This document shows positions 57,177 to 64,000 of a DNA stretch of 64,000 nucleotides, piece by piece; the first letter of the stretch is position 1; each line of letters starts with the position of its first letter. A program made the translations under genes and the position numbers. The notes beneath the pieces were generated by a model, which made no database searches, was not told the DNA's origin, and saw only the letters and a list, made by a program, of their open reading frames with translations. The stretch spans positions 18,731 through 82,730 of the forward strand of contig CANJMY010000005.1 of NCBI GenBank assembly GCA_947475315.1, given 5' to 3'. This DNA comes from Pseudomonadota bacterium (GTDB lineage: Bacteria; Myxococcota_A; UBA796; GCA-2862545).

Positions 57177-57740
57177 TTGGCTGAGGCGGAGCGCACCTGT
57201 GTGGTGAGCCGGACGACGCATCCTCGCGAGGAGCTCGTCCGACTCGTCGCCTCCCCGGACGACGAGGTCGTGGTGGACTACCACGCCAAGCTTCCGGGGC
57301 GTGGGGTGTGGATCCTGCCGGACGCGGACACGCTCAAGCAGCTGGGCCGCAAGAAGGGCTTGGTAGAGCACGAGCTCGGCGCCAAGATGGACGTCGACGC
57401 CGTGCTCGCGTCCGTCCGCGCCCACGTGCTGCAGGGCATCAAGGACGGCATGACCATGGCGCAGGCCGCGGGCGCGCTCGTCATCGGTCGGGAGCGCCTG
57501 ACGGCCGCGATCCAGTCAGACTCAGTCGTGCTGGTTGGAATATCTTCTGACGCGGCTGAGCGGACCGTCGATGACGTGCGCGCGGCAGGGGAGGGCCTCA
57601 CGATCGTGGCCCTGCCGTGGACGTCGGAGGAGCTCGGGGCGATTGTAGGTCGAAAGCCCATCGCCGCGTTCGGCGCGCCGTCGTCCAGACCGGGCGCTTG
57701 GCTCCGAAGGCAGTTGCGCCGCCTGTCTGCGCTGGGTTAA
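57177..57740 (+). CDS. YlxR (DUF448) and L7Ae-like protein fused
   Basis: 187 aa. The first 85 residues are YlxR-like (RTCVVSRTTHPREELVRLV, LPGRGVWILPD), the next 90 are an L7Ae/YlxQ-like RNA-binding domain (AGALVIGRERLTAAIQSDSVVLVG; VALPWTSEELGAIVG). In Firmicutes these are two genes, ylxR and ylxQ, between nusA and infB; here they are one. The usual CxGC/CxxC-type start of YlxR is CVVS. TTG 57177 has GAGG close upstream. The basic C-terminal end follows. Confidence 0.85.
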   Translation: MAEAERTCVVSRTTHPREELVRLVASPDDEVVVDYHAKLPGRGVWILPDADTLKQLGRKKGLVEHELGAKMDVDAVLASVRAHVLQGIKDGMTMAQAAGALVIGRERLTAAIQSDSVVLVGISSDAAERTVDDVRAAGEGLTIVALPWTSEELGAIVGRKPIAAFGAPSSRPGAWLRRQLRRLSALG

Positions 57741-57878
57741 CGGGCGACGCCCCGCACCGCGAAATCGGCGCAACGACGGCTCGCACTCCTGAACGCCCAC
57801 CCCACACTGGGGATCGCCGTTCGGCAGTGGCTCCACCACGGCTCTCCGCGGGTGGGCGAGTCGCCCTCGAAGGAATGC

Positions 57879-60569
57879 ATGAGCAAGAAGGACATCTTTG
57901 AGCGCATCTCCCAGCCCGGCGACGTCCGCAGGAAGCCGGACGCTGTGATGGGACGCGAGCGCGATGGCGCGGTCACCACCAAGGTGACCAAGGCCGTCGT
58001 CCGCCGCCGCCCGGGTGCCGAAGATGAGGTCGCCGCCGCACCCGTCGAGCCGACCCGCACCGTCGCCACGGTCGTGCGCCGTCGCGCCGCACCGGTCCCC
58101 GAGCCGGAGCCCGTGCCTGAGCCTGTGGTGCATGCGCCCGCGCCCGCGCCCGCCCCGGCCCCTGTCCGCAAGCCCGAGCCCGTCGTCGAGGCCGCGCCAG
58201 TCGTGGTCCCCGAGCCGGTGGTCGAGGCCCCCGCGCCTGCTCCCGCCCCCGCCCCTGTGGTGGTGGTGGAGCCCGAGCCCGTCGAGGCCCCCGTGGTCGT
58301 CGCCCCCGTCGAGGTCGAGGCCCCGGCACCGGTCAAGGCGGCCGTGGTCGTCCCCGAGCCCGTGGTTGAGGCCCCCGCGCCTGTGGCCGCCGCGCCCGCT
58401 CCGGCCGTGGCCGCTGCGCCCGTCCGCCCGGCCGCGGTCCGTAGCGAGCGCGTCGAGGTCACGGTCCCGCCCGGATCTGGCGAGCGTCCTCGCTTCCAGG
58501 GTCTCGGATCCGCCGTCGTGCGTCCGCCCCCTGGCTACGATCCGACGAACCCCGAGGCGTTCATGGCGCGTCAGCGCCGTGAAGCCGCCGCCGTCGCCGC
58601 CTCCAACGCCGACACCCGCACCCGCGGCCGCCCCACGCGCGGCGTGGTCGAGACCGCCGCCGCGCCTGCCGCGCCGGCCGGCAGCCCGATGGACCAGGCC
58701 CGCCGCGGTCGCCGCGAGCGCATGCAGGTTGAGGACGCGATGGCCATGGCCGCGCGTCGCCGTAAGCGCAAGCCCTCGGGCGGTATGAAGACCTCCTCGC
58801 CGCAGCCCAAGGCTCAGAAGCGCAAGATCCGCGTCGACGGCATGATCAGCGTCGGTCAACTGGCCCAGGAGCTGTCGCTCAAGGCGCCGGTCCTGATCAA
58901 GAAGTTGATGGAGCTCGGCCAGATGGTCACCGTCAACGAGATGCTCGACGTGGACACCGCGTCGATCATCGCCGGAGACTTCGACTACGAGATCGAGAAC
59001 ACCACCTTCGACGAGTCGGAGTACCTGGCCCACATCGGCCAGGAGGAAGAGGAAGTCGGCGGCGCCGAGCGTCCCCCGGTCGTCACGATCATGGGTCATG
59101 TCGACCACGGCAAGACCACGCTGCTCGACAGCATCCGCAAGGCGCGCGTCGCCGCGGGTGAGGCCGGTGGCATCACGCAGCACATCGGCGCCTACCAGGT
59201 CGACTGGAAGGGCCGTCCGGTCACCTTCCTCGACACCCCCGGTCACGCGGCCTTCTCGGCCATGCGCGCCCGCGGCGCCAGCGTCACCGACATCGTCGTC
59301 GTCGTGGTCGCTGCGGATGACGGAGTGCAGCCGCAGACCATCGAAGCGATCAACCACGCCAAGGCCGCCGGCGTCCCGATCATCGTCGCGGTCAACAAGT
59401 GCGACAAGGCGGGCGTCAACCCGGACTCCATCAAGCAGCGCATGGGTGAGTTCGCGCTCATCCCCGAAGAGTGGGGCGGTGACACGCAGTTCGTGCACAC
59501 GTCGGCGCTCAAGGGCGAGGGCATCGACGCCCTGCTCGACGCGATCCTGATCCAGGCCGACGTGCTTGAGCTCAAGGCCAACCCCGAGCGCGCCGCCGAA
59601 GGCACCGTGATCGAGGCCAAGATCGAGCGCGGCCGCGGCCCGGTCGCCTCCGTGCTGATCCAGCAGGGCACCCTGCGCCAGGGTGACTACGTCGTCCTCG
59701 GCACCACCCATGGCCGCGTTCGCGCCATGGTCGACGACCGCCGCCGCAGCCTCAAGGAGGCCGGCCCCTCCACGCCGGTCGAGCTGTTCGGCCTGTCCGA
59801 TCTGCCCCGCGTCGGTGACTCGCTCGCCGTCGTCGCCAACGAGAAGAACGCCCGCACCCTGGCCGAGCATCGCTCGGATCAGGAGAAGCAGGCGCTCATG
59901 GCGAAGAACCGCCGCCGCACCATCGACGATCTTCGTCGCATCGCCGGCGCGGAGTCGCTCAAGACCCTCCTCGTTGTCCTCAAGGCCGACGTGCAGGGCT
60001 CGCTCGAAGCGCTGCGCTACGCCATCGAGAACATCTCGGTCGGAGGCACGGACGTCCGCATCCTCCATGAGGGCGTCGGCAACATCACCGAGTCCGACGT
60101 GAACCTCGTCGCGGCCAACGGTGGCATGCTGATGGGCTTCAACGTCAAGGTTGACTCCCGCGCCCGCGAGGCCGCCGATCAGGTCGGCGTGAAGCCCGAG
60201 CTGTACGAGGTCATCTACGCGCTGCTCGACCGGATCGAGTCCAGCCTCAAGGGCCTCAAGGAGCCGGTGTACGAGGAGCAGCGTCAGGGCTCCGCCGAGA
60301 TCCGCGCCGTCTTCAACATCTCGAAGGTCGGCACCATCGCCGGTTCCTACATCCTCGACGGTTCGATCGCGCGCAGCCACGGCGCCCGCGTCCTCCGCGA
60401 CGGGAAGGAGATCTACAAGGGCAAGATCTCCACGCTCAAGCGCTTCAAGGACGACGTCCGCGAAGTCCAGAGCGGCTACGAGTGCGGTATCGGCCTGGCC
60501 GACTTCGCCGACCTCGCGGTGGGTGACATCGTCGAGACCTTCGCCAAGGTTGAGGTTGAGGCTCCGTAA
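57879..60569 (+). CDS. infB: Translation initiation factor IF-2
   Basis: 896 aa GTPase that places initiator tRNA on the 30S subunit. ATG 57879 has AGGA upstream and starts with the small IF2_N-type helix (KKDIFERIS). A long Ala-Pro-Val-rich region (about 60-200) and a basic stretch precede the second IF2_N domain ([25 protein letters not shown]). G1 GHVDHGKT is at about 406, G3 DTPGH, G4 NKCD, then domains II to IV. The 138 bases upstream (57741-57878) separate it from the ylxR-L7Ae gene and hold only short inverted repeats. Confidence 0.97.
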   Translation: MSKKDIFERISQPGDVRRKPDAVMGRERDGAVTTKVTKAVVRRRPGAEDEVAAAPVEPTRTVATVVRRRAAPVPEPEPVPEPVVHAPAPAPAPAPVRKPEPVVEAAPVVVPEPVVEAPAPAPAPAPVVVVEPEPVEAPVVVAPVEVEAPAPVKAAVVVPEPVVEAPAPVAAAPAPAVAAAPVRPAAVRSERVEVTVPPGSGERPRFQGLGSAVVRPPPGYDPTNPEAFMARQRREAAAVAASNADTRTRGRPTRGVVETAAAPAAPAGSPMDQARRGRRERMQVEDAMAMAARRRKRKPSGGMKTSSPQPKAQKRKIRVDGMISVGQLAQELSLKAPVLIKKLMELGQMVTVNEMLDVDTASIIAGDFDYEIENTTFDESEYLAHIGQEEEEVGGAERPPVVTIMGHVDHGKTTLLDSIRKARVAAGEAGGITQHIGAYQVDWKGRPVTFLDTPGHAAFSAMRARGASVTDIVVVVVAADDGVQPQTIEAINHAKAAGVPIIVAVNKCDKAGVNPDSIKQRMGEFALIPEEWGGDTQFVHTSALKGEGIDALLDAILIQADVLELKANPERAAEGTVIEAKIERGRGPVASVLIQQGTLRQGDYVVLGTTHGRVRAMVDDRRRSLKEAGPSTPVELFGLSDLPRVGDSLAVVANEKNARTLAEHRSDQEKQALMAKNRRRTIDDLRRIAGAESLKTLLVVLKADVQGSLEALRYAIENISVGGTDVRILHEGVGNITESDVNLVAANGGMLMGFNVKVDSRAREAADQVGVKPELYEVIYALLDRIESSLKGLKEPVYEEQRQGSAEIRAVFNISKVGTIAGSYILDGSIARSHGARVLRDGKEIYKGKISTLKRFKDDVREVQSGYECGIGLADFADLAVGDIVETFAKVEVEAP

Positions 60570-60584
60570 GGCCCACGTACACGC

Positions 60585-60929
60585 ATGAGCCTCCTCCGCG
60601 CGTACGTCGGTGTCTTGGTGCTGCAGCTGGCGATCCCTGGGGCGCGAAGCCTCAAGGATCGTCGGCAGGTGCTTGTGTCGCTCCGCGACCGGATCCGCGC
60701 TCGGTTCGACGTGGCCTGCCACGAGATCTCGCCCGACGATCTGTACGCCCGGGGCGCGCTGATCGTGACCTGCGGCGGAAACGATCCGCAGGTTCTCGCG
60801 CAGCTCGTGGACAGGATACGCTCGTTCGCGGACGCGAATGGCGGGTGCGTCATCACAGACGCACCGTCCGAAGTCCGGCCTTGGCCCGATGCCTTGGCGA
60901 ACGACCGACAGGAGTGGGAACATGGGTGA
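60585..60929 (+). CDS. DUF503 (YlxP-like) protein
   Basis: 114 aa. YVGVLVLQLAIPGARSLKDRRQVLVSLRDRIRARF is the DUF503 start, a small ferredoxin-like family found beside infB and rbfA in many bacteria. Function unknown. Its 3' end overlaps the SPOR gene by 8 bases. rbfA and truB, the usual next genes, are not here. Confidence 0.9.
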   Translation: MSLLRAYVGVLVLQLAIPGARSLKDRRQVLVSLRDRIRARFDVACHEISPDDLYARGALIVTCGGNDPQVLAQLVDRIRSFADANGGCVITDAPSEVRPWPDALANDRQEWEHG

Positions 60930-61566
60930 GCTGCAACGCCTCCGCGACGCCCGGGAATTCCGCGTGTCCCGCAGCCACGTCCACGCGGCGCTGACGCTCT
61001 CGGTGCTCCTGTCCGTGGTCATGTTCGGCGTCGGCTTCGCGTTGGGCCGGGCCAAAGTCGCCGTCACGTCGGACGGCACGCCCGTCAGCATGGTCGACGG
61101 CGTCCCCGGCCAGGAGCTGGTCGAGCTGCTCGCCGAGGTTGAGCGCGGAAACGTGCTGCACGCCTCGCAGGCCATGACCTACCCGCAGTTCTTCGCGGGC
61201 GGCGGCACCGTCGAGGTGCCCACCGCCGCCCCCAAGCCCGCCGCGGTCGACGCCGCGGTGCCCGGCGCCCCCTCGGTGGCCGACGGCGCGACGGACCCGC
61301 TCCCCGAGGGCGAGTACACGATCCACGTCGGCGAGTTCTCCGACGAGAAGGACGCCACCGCCACCCGCGACGTGCTGGCGGCCGCGGGCTTCGCGGTCGG
61401 GCGCACCGTCCGTCTGGAGGACGGCAAGGCCGTGTGGATCCTGTTCAGTGGCAGCTACGGCAGCACGGATGAGGCCATGGACACGCGCGCCAAGGTGGAC
61501 TCGGTGCTCACCACGGTGCCGGGCGTGCACGAGACCCCGTCGATCGTCGGCGTCAAGTCGCTGTAG
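60922..61566 (+). CDS. Membrane-anchored SPOR-domain protein
   Basis: 214 aa. One membrane helix (HAALTLSVLLSVVMFGVGFALGR, about 22-44), a linker, and a SPOR domain at the C-terminus (about 135-214; EYTIHVGEFSDEKDATATRDVLAAAGFAVGRTVR, WILFSGSYGSTDEAM), which binds denuded glycan strands at the septum. It likely acts in division or peptidoglycan binding. ATG 60922 has GGAG upstream and lies inside the end of the DUF503 gene. Confidence 0.84.
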   Translation: MGELQRLRDAREFRVSRSHVHAALTLSVLLSVVMFGVGFALGRAKVAVTSDGTPVSMVDGVPGQELVELLAEVERGNVLHASQAMTYPQFFAGGGTVEVPTAAPKPAAVDAAVPGAPSVADGATDPLPEGEYTIHVGEFSDEKDATATRDVLAAAGFAVGRTVRLEDGKAVWILFSGSYGSTDEAMDTRAKVDSVLTTVPGVHETPSIVGVKSL

Positions 61567-61577
61567 TTCGCGGGTCG

Positions 61578-61590
61578 GCCCCTTCGGGGC
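61578..61590. terminator. Small perfect hairpin after the SPOR gene
   Basis: GCCCC-TTC-GGGGC, 5 pairs, 11 bases after the SPOR stop and without a T-run. May end the nusA operon, weakly supported. Confidence 0.3.
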
Positions 61591-61647
61591 GGAAATCCAG
61601 CGGCGCTGCTTCCGCAGGGATGTTTCGCGCGGCCTAGGTTGCCGCCC

Positions 61648-62661
61648 ATGGAACACCTCACCTCATTCTGGGCCGGCGCCATGGATCATGGCGATGGGCT
61701 CGACCTCTCGGCGGTCGCGGACGCGGCCGGTGGCTGGAACCAGCTCGTAGCGGGCGGCGCCGACGCGCTGATCGCGGCGGGCGTACCCGTGGAGCGCGCC
61801 CGCTGGTGGGTCGCGACCCCACCACGGCAGACCTGCGGCAAGGTCGTGACGATGGCGGACCCGCGCTACCCTGCGCAGCTCCGCCTCATGCGTCAGCCGC
61901 CGCCCGTGCTCCTGGTCGACGGAGACCCGGACGTGCTGTCGATGCCCGCCGTCGCGGTCGTCGGCACCCGCGAAGCGACCGCCTACGGCCGCGCGATCGC
62001 CCGTCAGCTCGGCGCACGCCTGGCGGAGGCCGGCGTGCTGGTCGTGAGCGGCTTGGCGCGCGGTATCGACACCGAGGCGCACCGGGGCGCGGCCGAGGCG
62101 GGCAAGACGGTCGCGTTCCTGGGCCACGGCTTGGACTATACGGCGCCTTCGTCCAACCGCTGGCTGCGTCGGCACCTGATCGAGCGTGGTGGGGCCGTCG
62201 TCTCCACGTTCCCCGACGCGCTGCCCGCACGCCCGCACACCTTCCCGATCCGCAACCAGTGGATCGCCGGCCTGTCGCGCTGGTGCGTGGTGGTGGAGGC
62301 CGCCGACCGCAGCGGCGCCCTGATCACGGCCCGGCTGGCGCTGGGCGAGGGCAGGGAGGTCGCCGCGGTGCCAGGCCCGGTCGGCGCGCGCGCCAGCGTG
62401 GGCTGCCTTGGCCTGATCCGCGACGGCGCCCACGTGGTCGTGGACGTGCCCACCTTCGTCGCCCAGGTCAGCGGCGCCGCCGAGCGCCGGGCCGAAGATT
62501 GGCTGGAAGACGTGTACCGCGGCGAGCCGATCGACGAGGTCGCGCGCCGCCACGGGCGGTCCACGGTCGAGCTGATCCGCATGCTCGCGACACTTGAGGT
62601 CGAGGGCGTCGTGGTCCGCGGGTCCGGGCACGGATACGCTCCGTCGGGGAGGCCAGCTTGA
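61648..62661 (+). CDS. dprA: DNA processing protein DprA
   Basis: 337 aa. DprA loads RecA on incoming single-stranded DNA in transformation. The Rossmann fold is full: VAVVGTREATAYGRAIA, VVSGLARGIDTEAHRGA, the PIRNQWIAGLS region, EAADRSGALITARLALGEGREVAAVPG and a C-terminal winged-helix-like DprA_WH. ATG 61648 is chosen over TTG 61639. A CTAGGT box (61634-61639) is just upstream. No competence pilus gene is in the window. Confidence 0.94.
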   Translation: MEHLTSFWAGAMDHGDGLDLSAVADAAGGWNQLVAGGADALIAAGVPVERARWWVATPPRQTCGKVVTMADPRYPAQLRLMRQPPPVLLVDGDPDVLSMPAVAVVGTREATAYGRAIARQLGARLAEAGVLVVSGLARGIDTEAHRGAAEAGKTVAFLGHGLDYTAPSSNRWLRRHLIERGGAVVSTFPDALPARPHTFPIRNQWIAGLSRWCVVVEAADRSGALITARLALGEGREVAAVPGPVGARASVGCLGLIRDGAHVVVDVPTFVAQVSGAAERRAEDWLEDVYRGEPIDEVARRHGRSTVELIRMLATLEVEGVVVRGSGHGYAPSGRPA

Positions 62662-62909
62662 GCGATGTGCCAGAGGTCCGGCTGACCGGGAAGGCCGCGC
62701 GGTTCATGCAGATCCTGCAGGACTTCGGCCACCTGGATGAGGAAGCCGCCATGCGGCTTCTCCTCGATATCGAGCCGTCCAGCGTGCTCGGCGAGGACAT
62801 CGCCGACCTCGACGACGCTCGCCGCGCCGCCGCGATCGCCCTGTTCGAGCGCCTCGACGGCGAGATCGGCGGGATCCTCGGCGAAGACTGGCCGCTCCTC
62901 TTCTCGTGA
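62658..62909 (+). CDS. Small DUF494/Smg-like protein
   Basis: 83 aa starting at TTG 62658, overlapping the dprA stop (TTGA), with a good GGGGAGG upstream. LTGKAARFMQILQDFGHLDEE resembles the C-terminal half of DUF494/Smg, a family often encoded right after dprA, but the N-terminal half of that family is missing. Acidic, helical, no signal. Its end overlaps the Xer start by GTGA. Confidence 0.7.
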   Translation: MSDVPEVRLTGKAARFMQILQDFGHLDEEAAMRLLLDIEPSSVLGEDIADLDDARRAAAIALFERLDGEIGGILGEDWPLLFS

Positions 62910-63778
62910 CCGACGCTGAGCTCGTCCAGACCTTCGCCCGCTGGCTCCGCGCCGAGCGCGGCGCGAGCCCCGCCACCGAGAAGGCCTACCTCCAGACCCT
63001 GGACCGCCTCGTCGCCCACCAGGCCACAAACGGCCGCACGCTGGAGACCGTGACGCGGCTGGATTTGCGCGGCTTCCTGTTCCTGGTCGGCCGCGGCCGC
63101 AAGGCCGTCACCGTCGCCCGCCACGCCAGCGCCGTCCGCGCCTTCTACCGCTGGATGCGCAAGACCGACCGCCTGCCCGTCGACCCCGCCGCCGACCTTG
63201 GCCGCCCCAAGGTGGGTCGCACCCTGCCGCGCACCGCCACCGTCGACGAGATGACCCACGTCCTCGACGCCGCCGAGGACGAGGCCCCCGCCCGCGACAT
63301 GGCCCTGATCGAGCTCATGTACGGCGCCGGCCTCCGCGTCGGTGAGGCCGCCGCCTTGGCGATCGGCGACGTCGACCTCATCGACGGCGTCGTCCGCGTC
63401 CGGCGCGGCAAGGGCGGCAAGGAGCGCCGCGTCCCGATGGGCGGCGCCGCCGTGGCCGCCATCCGCGCCTGGATCGCCGAGCGCCCCATGGCCGACCACG
63501 ACCGGCTCTTCACCAACCGCCGCGGCGGTCCGCTCACCGATCGGTCCATGCGCCGCATCGTGCAGGCCCGCGGCCGCGCCGGCGGCGTCTCGCGCCTGCA
63601 CCCGCACGCGCTGCGGCACAGCTTCGCGACGCACCTGCTGGACGCGGGTGCTGACCTACGTGCGATCCAGGAGATGCTTGGCCACGCCAGCCTCTCCACG
63701 ACCCAGCGCTACACGCACGTGAGCGTCGAGCGCCTGATGGACATGCACCGCCGCGCGCACCCGCACGGGAAGAAGTAG
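62906..63778 (+). CDS. Tyrosine recombinase, XerC/XerD family
   Basis: 290 aa with N-terminal SAM-like core-binding domain (about 1-85, ATEKAYLQTLDRLVAH) and the catalytic domain: Arg in GLRVGEA, Lys in GKGGKER, HALRH with His and Arg, His in GHASL and the nucleophile Tyr in TTQRYTH. All catalytic residues present. The length and intact ends fit a chromosome-dimer resolving Xer, C or D not decidable; no dif site was looked for successfully. GTG start overlaps the preceding stop. Confidence 0.9.
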   Translation: MTDAELVQTFARWLRAERGASPATEKAYLQTLDRLVAHQATNGRTLETVTRLDLRGFLFLVGRGRKAVTVARHASAVRAFYRWMRKTDRLPVDPAADLGRPKVGRTLPRTATVDEMTHVLDAAEDEAPARDMALIELMYGAGLRVGEAAALAIGDVDLIDGVVRVRRGKGGKERRVPMGGAAVAAIRAWIAERPMADHDRLFTNRRGGPLTDRSMRRIVQARGRAGGVSRLHPHALRHSFATHLLDAGADLRAIQEMLGHASLSTTQRYTHVSVERLMDMHRRAHPHGKK

Positions 63779-63800
63779 GCGAGGCCTGCGCGGTGCGGCC

Positions 63801-63829
63801 TTGCCGGACGTGGCGTCGTGTGGTTAGGA
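63801..63829 (+). promoter_or_regulatory. Possible promoter of the tRNA genes
   Basis: TTGCCG (63801-63806), a 17-base spacer and TTAGGA (63824-63829) end 12 bases before tRNA-Lys, giving a start about 5 bases before the gene. TTAGGA is one of the G-rich boxes found in front of several other genes. Confidence 0.45.
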
Positions 63830-63841
63830 GGCGCCCGCCGG

Positions 63842-63914
<73 letters not shown>

Positions 63915-63925
63915 GTTGAAAATTG

Positions 63926-63999
63926 ATCCCATCGTCTAGTCAGGTCCAGGACACCGGATTTTCATTCCGGCGACACGGGTTCGAATCCCGTTGGGATCA
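63926..63999 (+). tRNA. tRNA-Glu (anticodon TTC)
   Basis: Acceptor arms GATCCCA (63926-63932) and TGGGATC (63992-63998) with discriminator A; anticodon stem CCGGA/TCCGG with loop TTTTCAT giving TTC; T arm ACGGG TTCGAAT CCCGT. The 11-base spacing from tRNA-Lys suggests one transcript. No CCA is encoded. Confidence 0.96.
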
Positions 64000-64000
64000 C

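Noticed and set aside
57522..61175. A 1217-codon open frame on the minus strand opposite infB
   Set aside because: Low-complexity Gly/Ala/Asp/His composition from reading GC-rich infB codons backwards, no domain, and infB on the plus strand is certain.

Overview
The window is a gene-dense, very GC-rich (about 70 % by eye, not computed) stretch of ordinary chromosome. Several features together point to a predatory or soil-type member of the Myxococcota (former Deltaproteobacteria): two Hanks-type Ser/Thr kinases with extracytoplasmic C-terminal domains, an FHA-GAF-AAA+ sigma-54 activator, a Pcs-like CDP-alcohol transferase, many small lipoproteins, an ExbB/ExbD pair beside an FtsB-like protein, and abundant TTG/GTG starts with 4-base stop/start overlaps. 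No single marker fixes the order or genus. There is no IS element, prophage, CRISPR array or rRNA. No stretch above 300 bases lacks a gene; the longest gap is the 296 bases at 17176-17471.

Layout. 1-4700: 3' end of a SUV3/MgpS-like helicase, ppk (minus), then surE and apt, ending in a (CTGCAC)n microsatellite. 4858-7682: secreted S1/P1 nuclease, an NRDE/TANGO2 protein, a small secreted protein and coaE. 7679-10298: FHA sigma-54 activator overlapping coaE, with a secreted TPR-like protein upstream. 10433-17175: an HTH-like protein, a kinase with two lipoprotein-like genes overlapping end to start, an alpha-methylacyl-CoA racemase and an RpoD-family sigma factor that itself has a good sigma-54 promoter. 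17472-20758: ExbB/ExbD, FtsB-like and membrane proteins and an FGase-family hydrolase. 20874-27171 (mostly minus): a PfkB kinase, trxB, a rhomboid-TPR protein, a Pcs-like enzyme and queG. 27207-32771: a TPR membrane protein, then a tight operon of DnaQ-WYL exonuclease, GT4 glycosyltransferase, Alg14/Alg13-type split glycosyltransferase and a second kinase. 32938-41339: porin, PHP lipoprotein, prolyl oligopeptidase, membrane-anchored MsrB and a lipoprotein. 41339-48869: yicC, gmk, rel, a lipoprotein, a MATE exporter, a FabH-like synthase and gluQ. 48844-55176: a GT-C-like membrane protein, a subtilase-fold and an M28-fold protein that both seem to have lost their catalytic residues, a YitJ-type methyltransferase/reductase and an unknown protein. 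55310-64000: rimP-nusA-(ylxR+L7Ae)-infB-DUF503-SPOR, dprA, a DUF494-like gene, a Xer recombinase, tRNA-Lys and tRNA-Glu.

Most genes are housekeeping. The least explained pieces are the divergent pair of apparently dead peptidases (50680-52682), the sigma-54 to sigma-70 regulatory link (17213-17228 with 7679-9445), the exonuclease-WYL/glycosyltransferase/kinase operon (28027-32771), the terminator-like leader before rimP-nusA (55231-55290), and a recurring G-rich TTAGG/CTAGG box in front of many genes.
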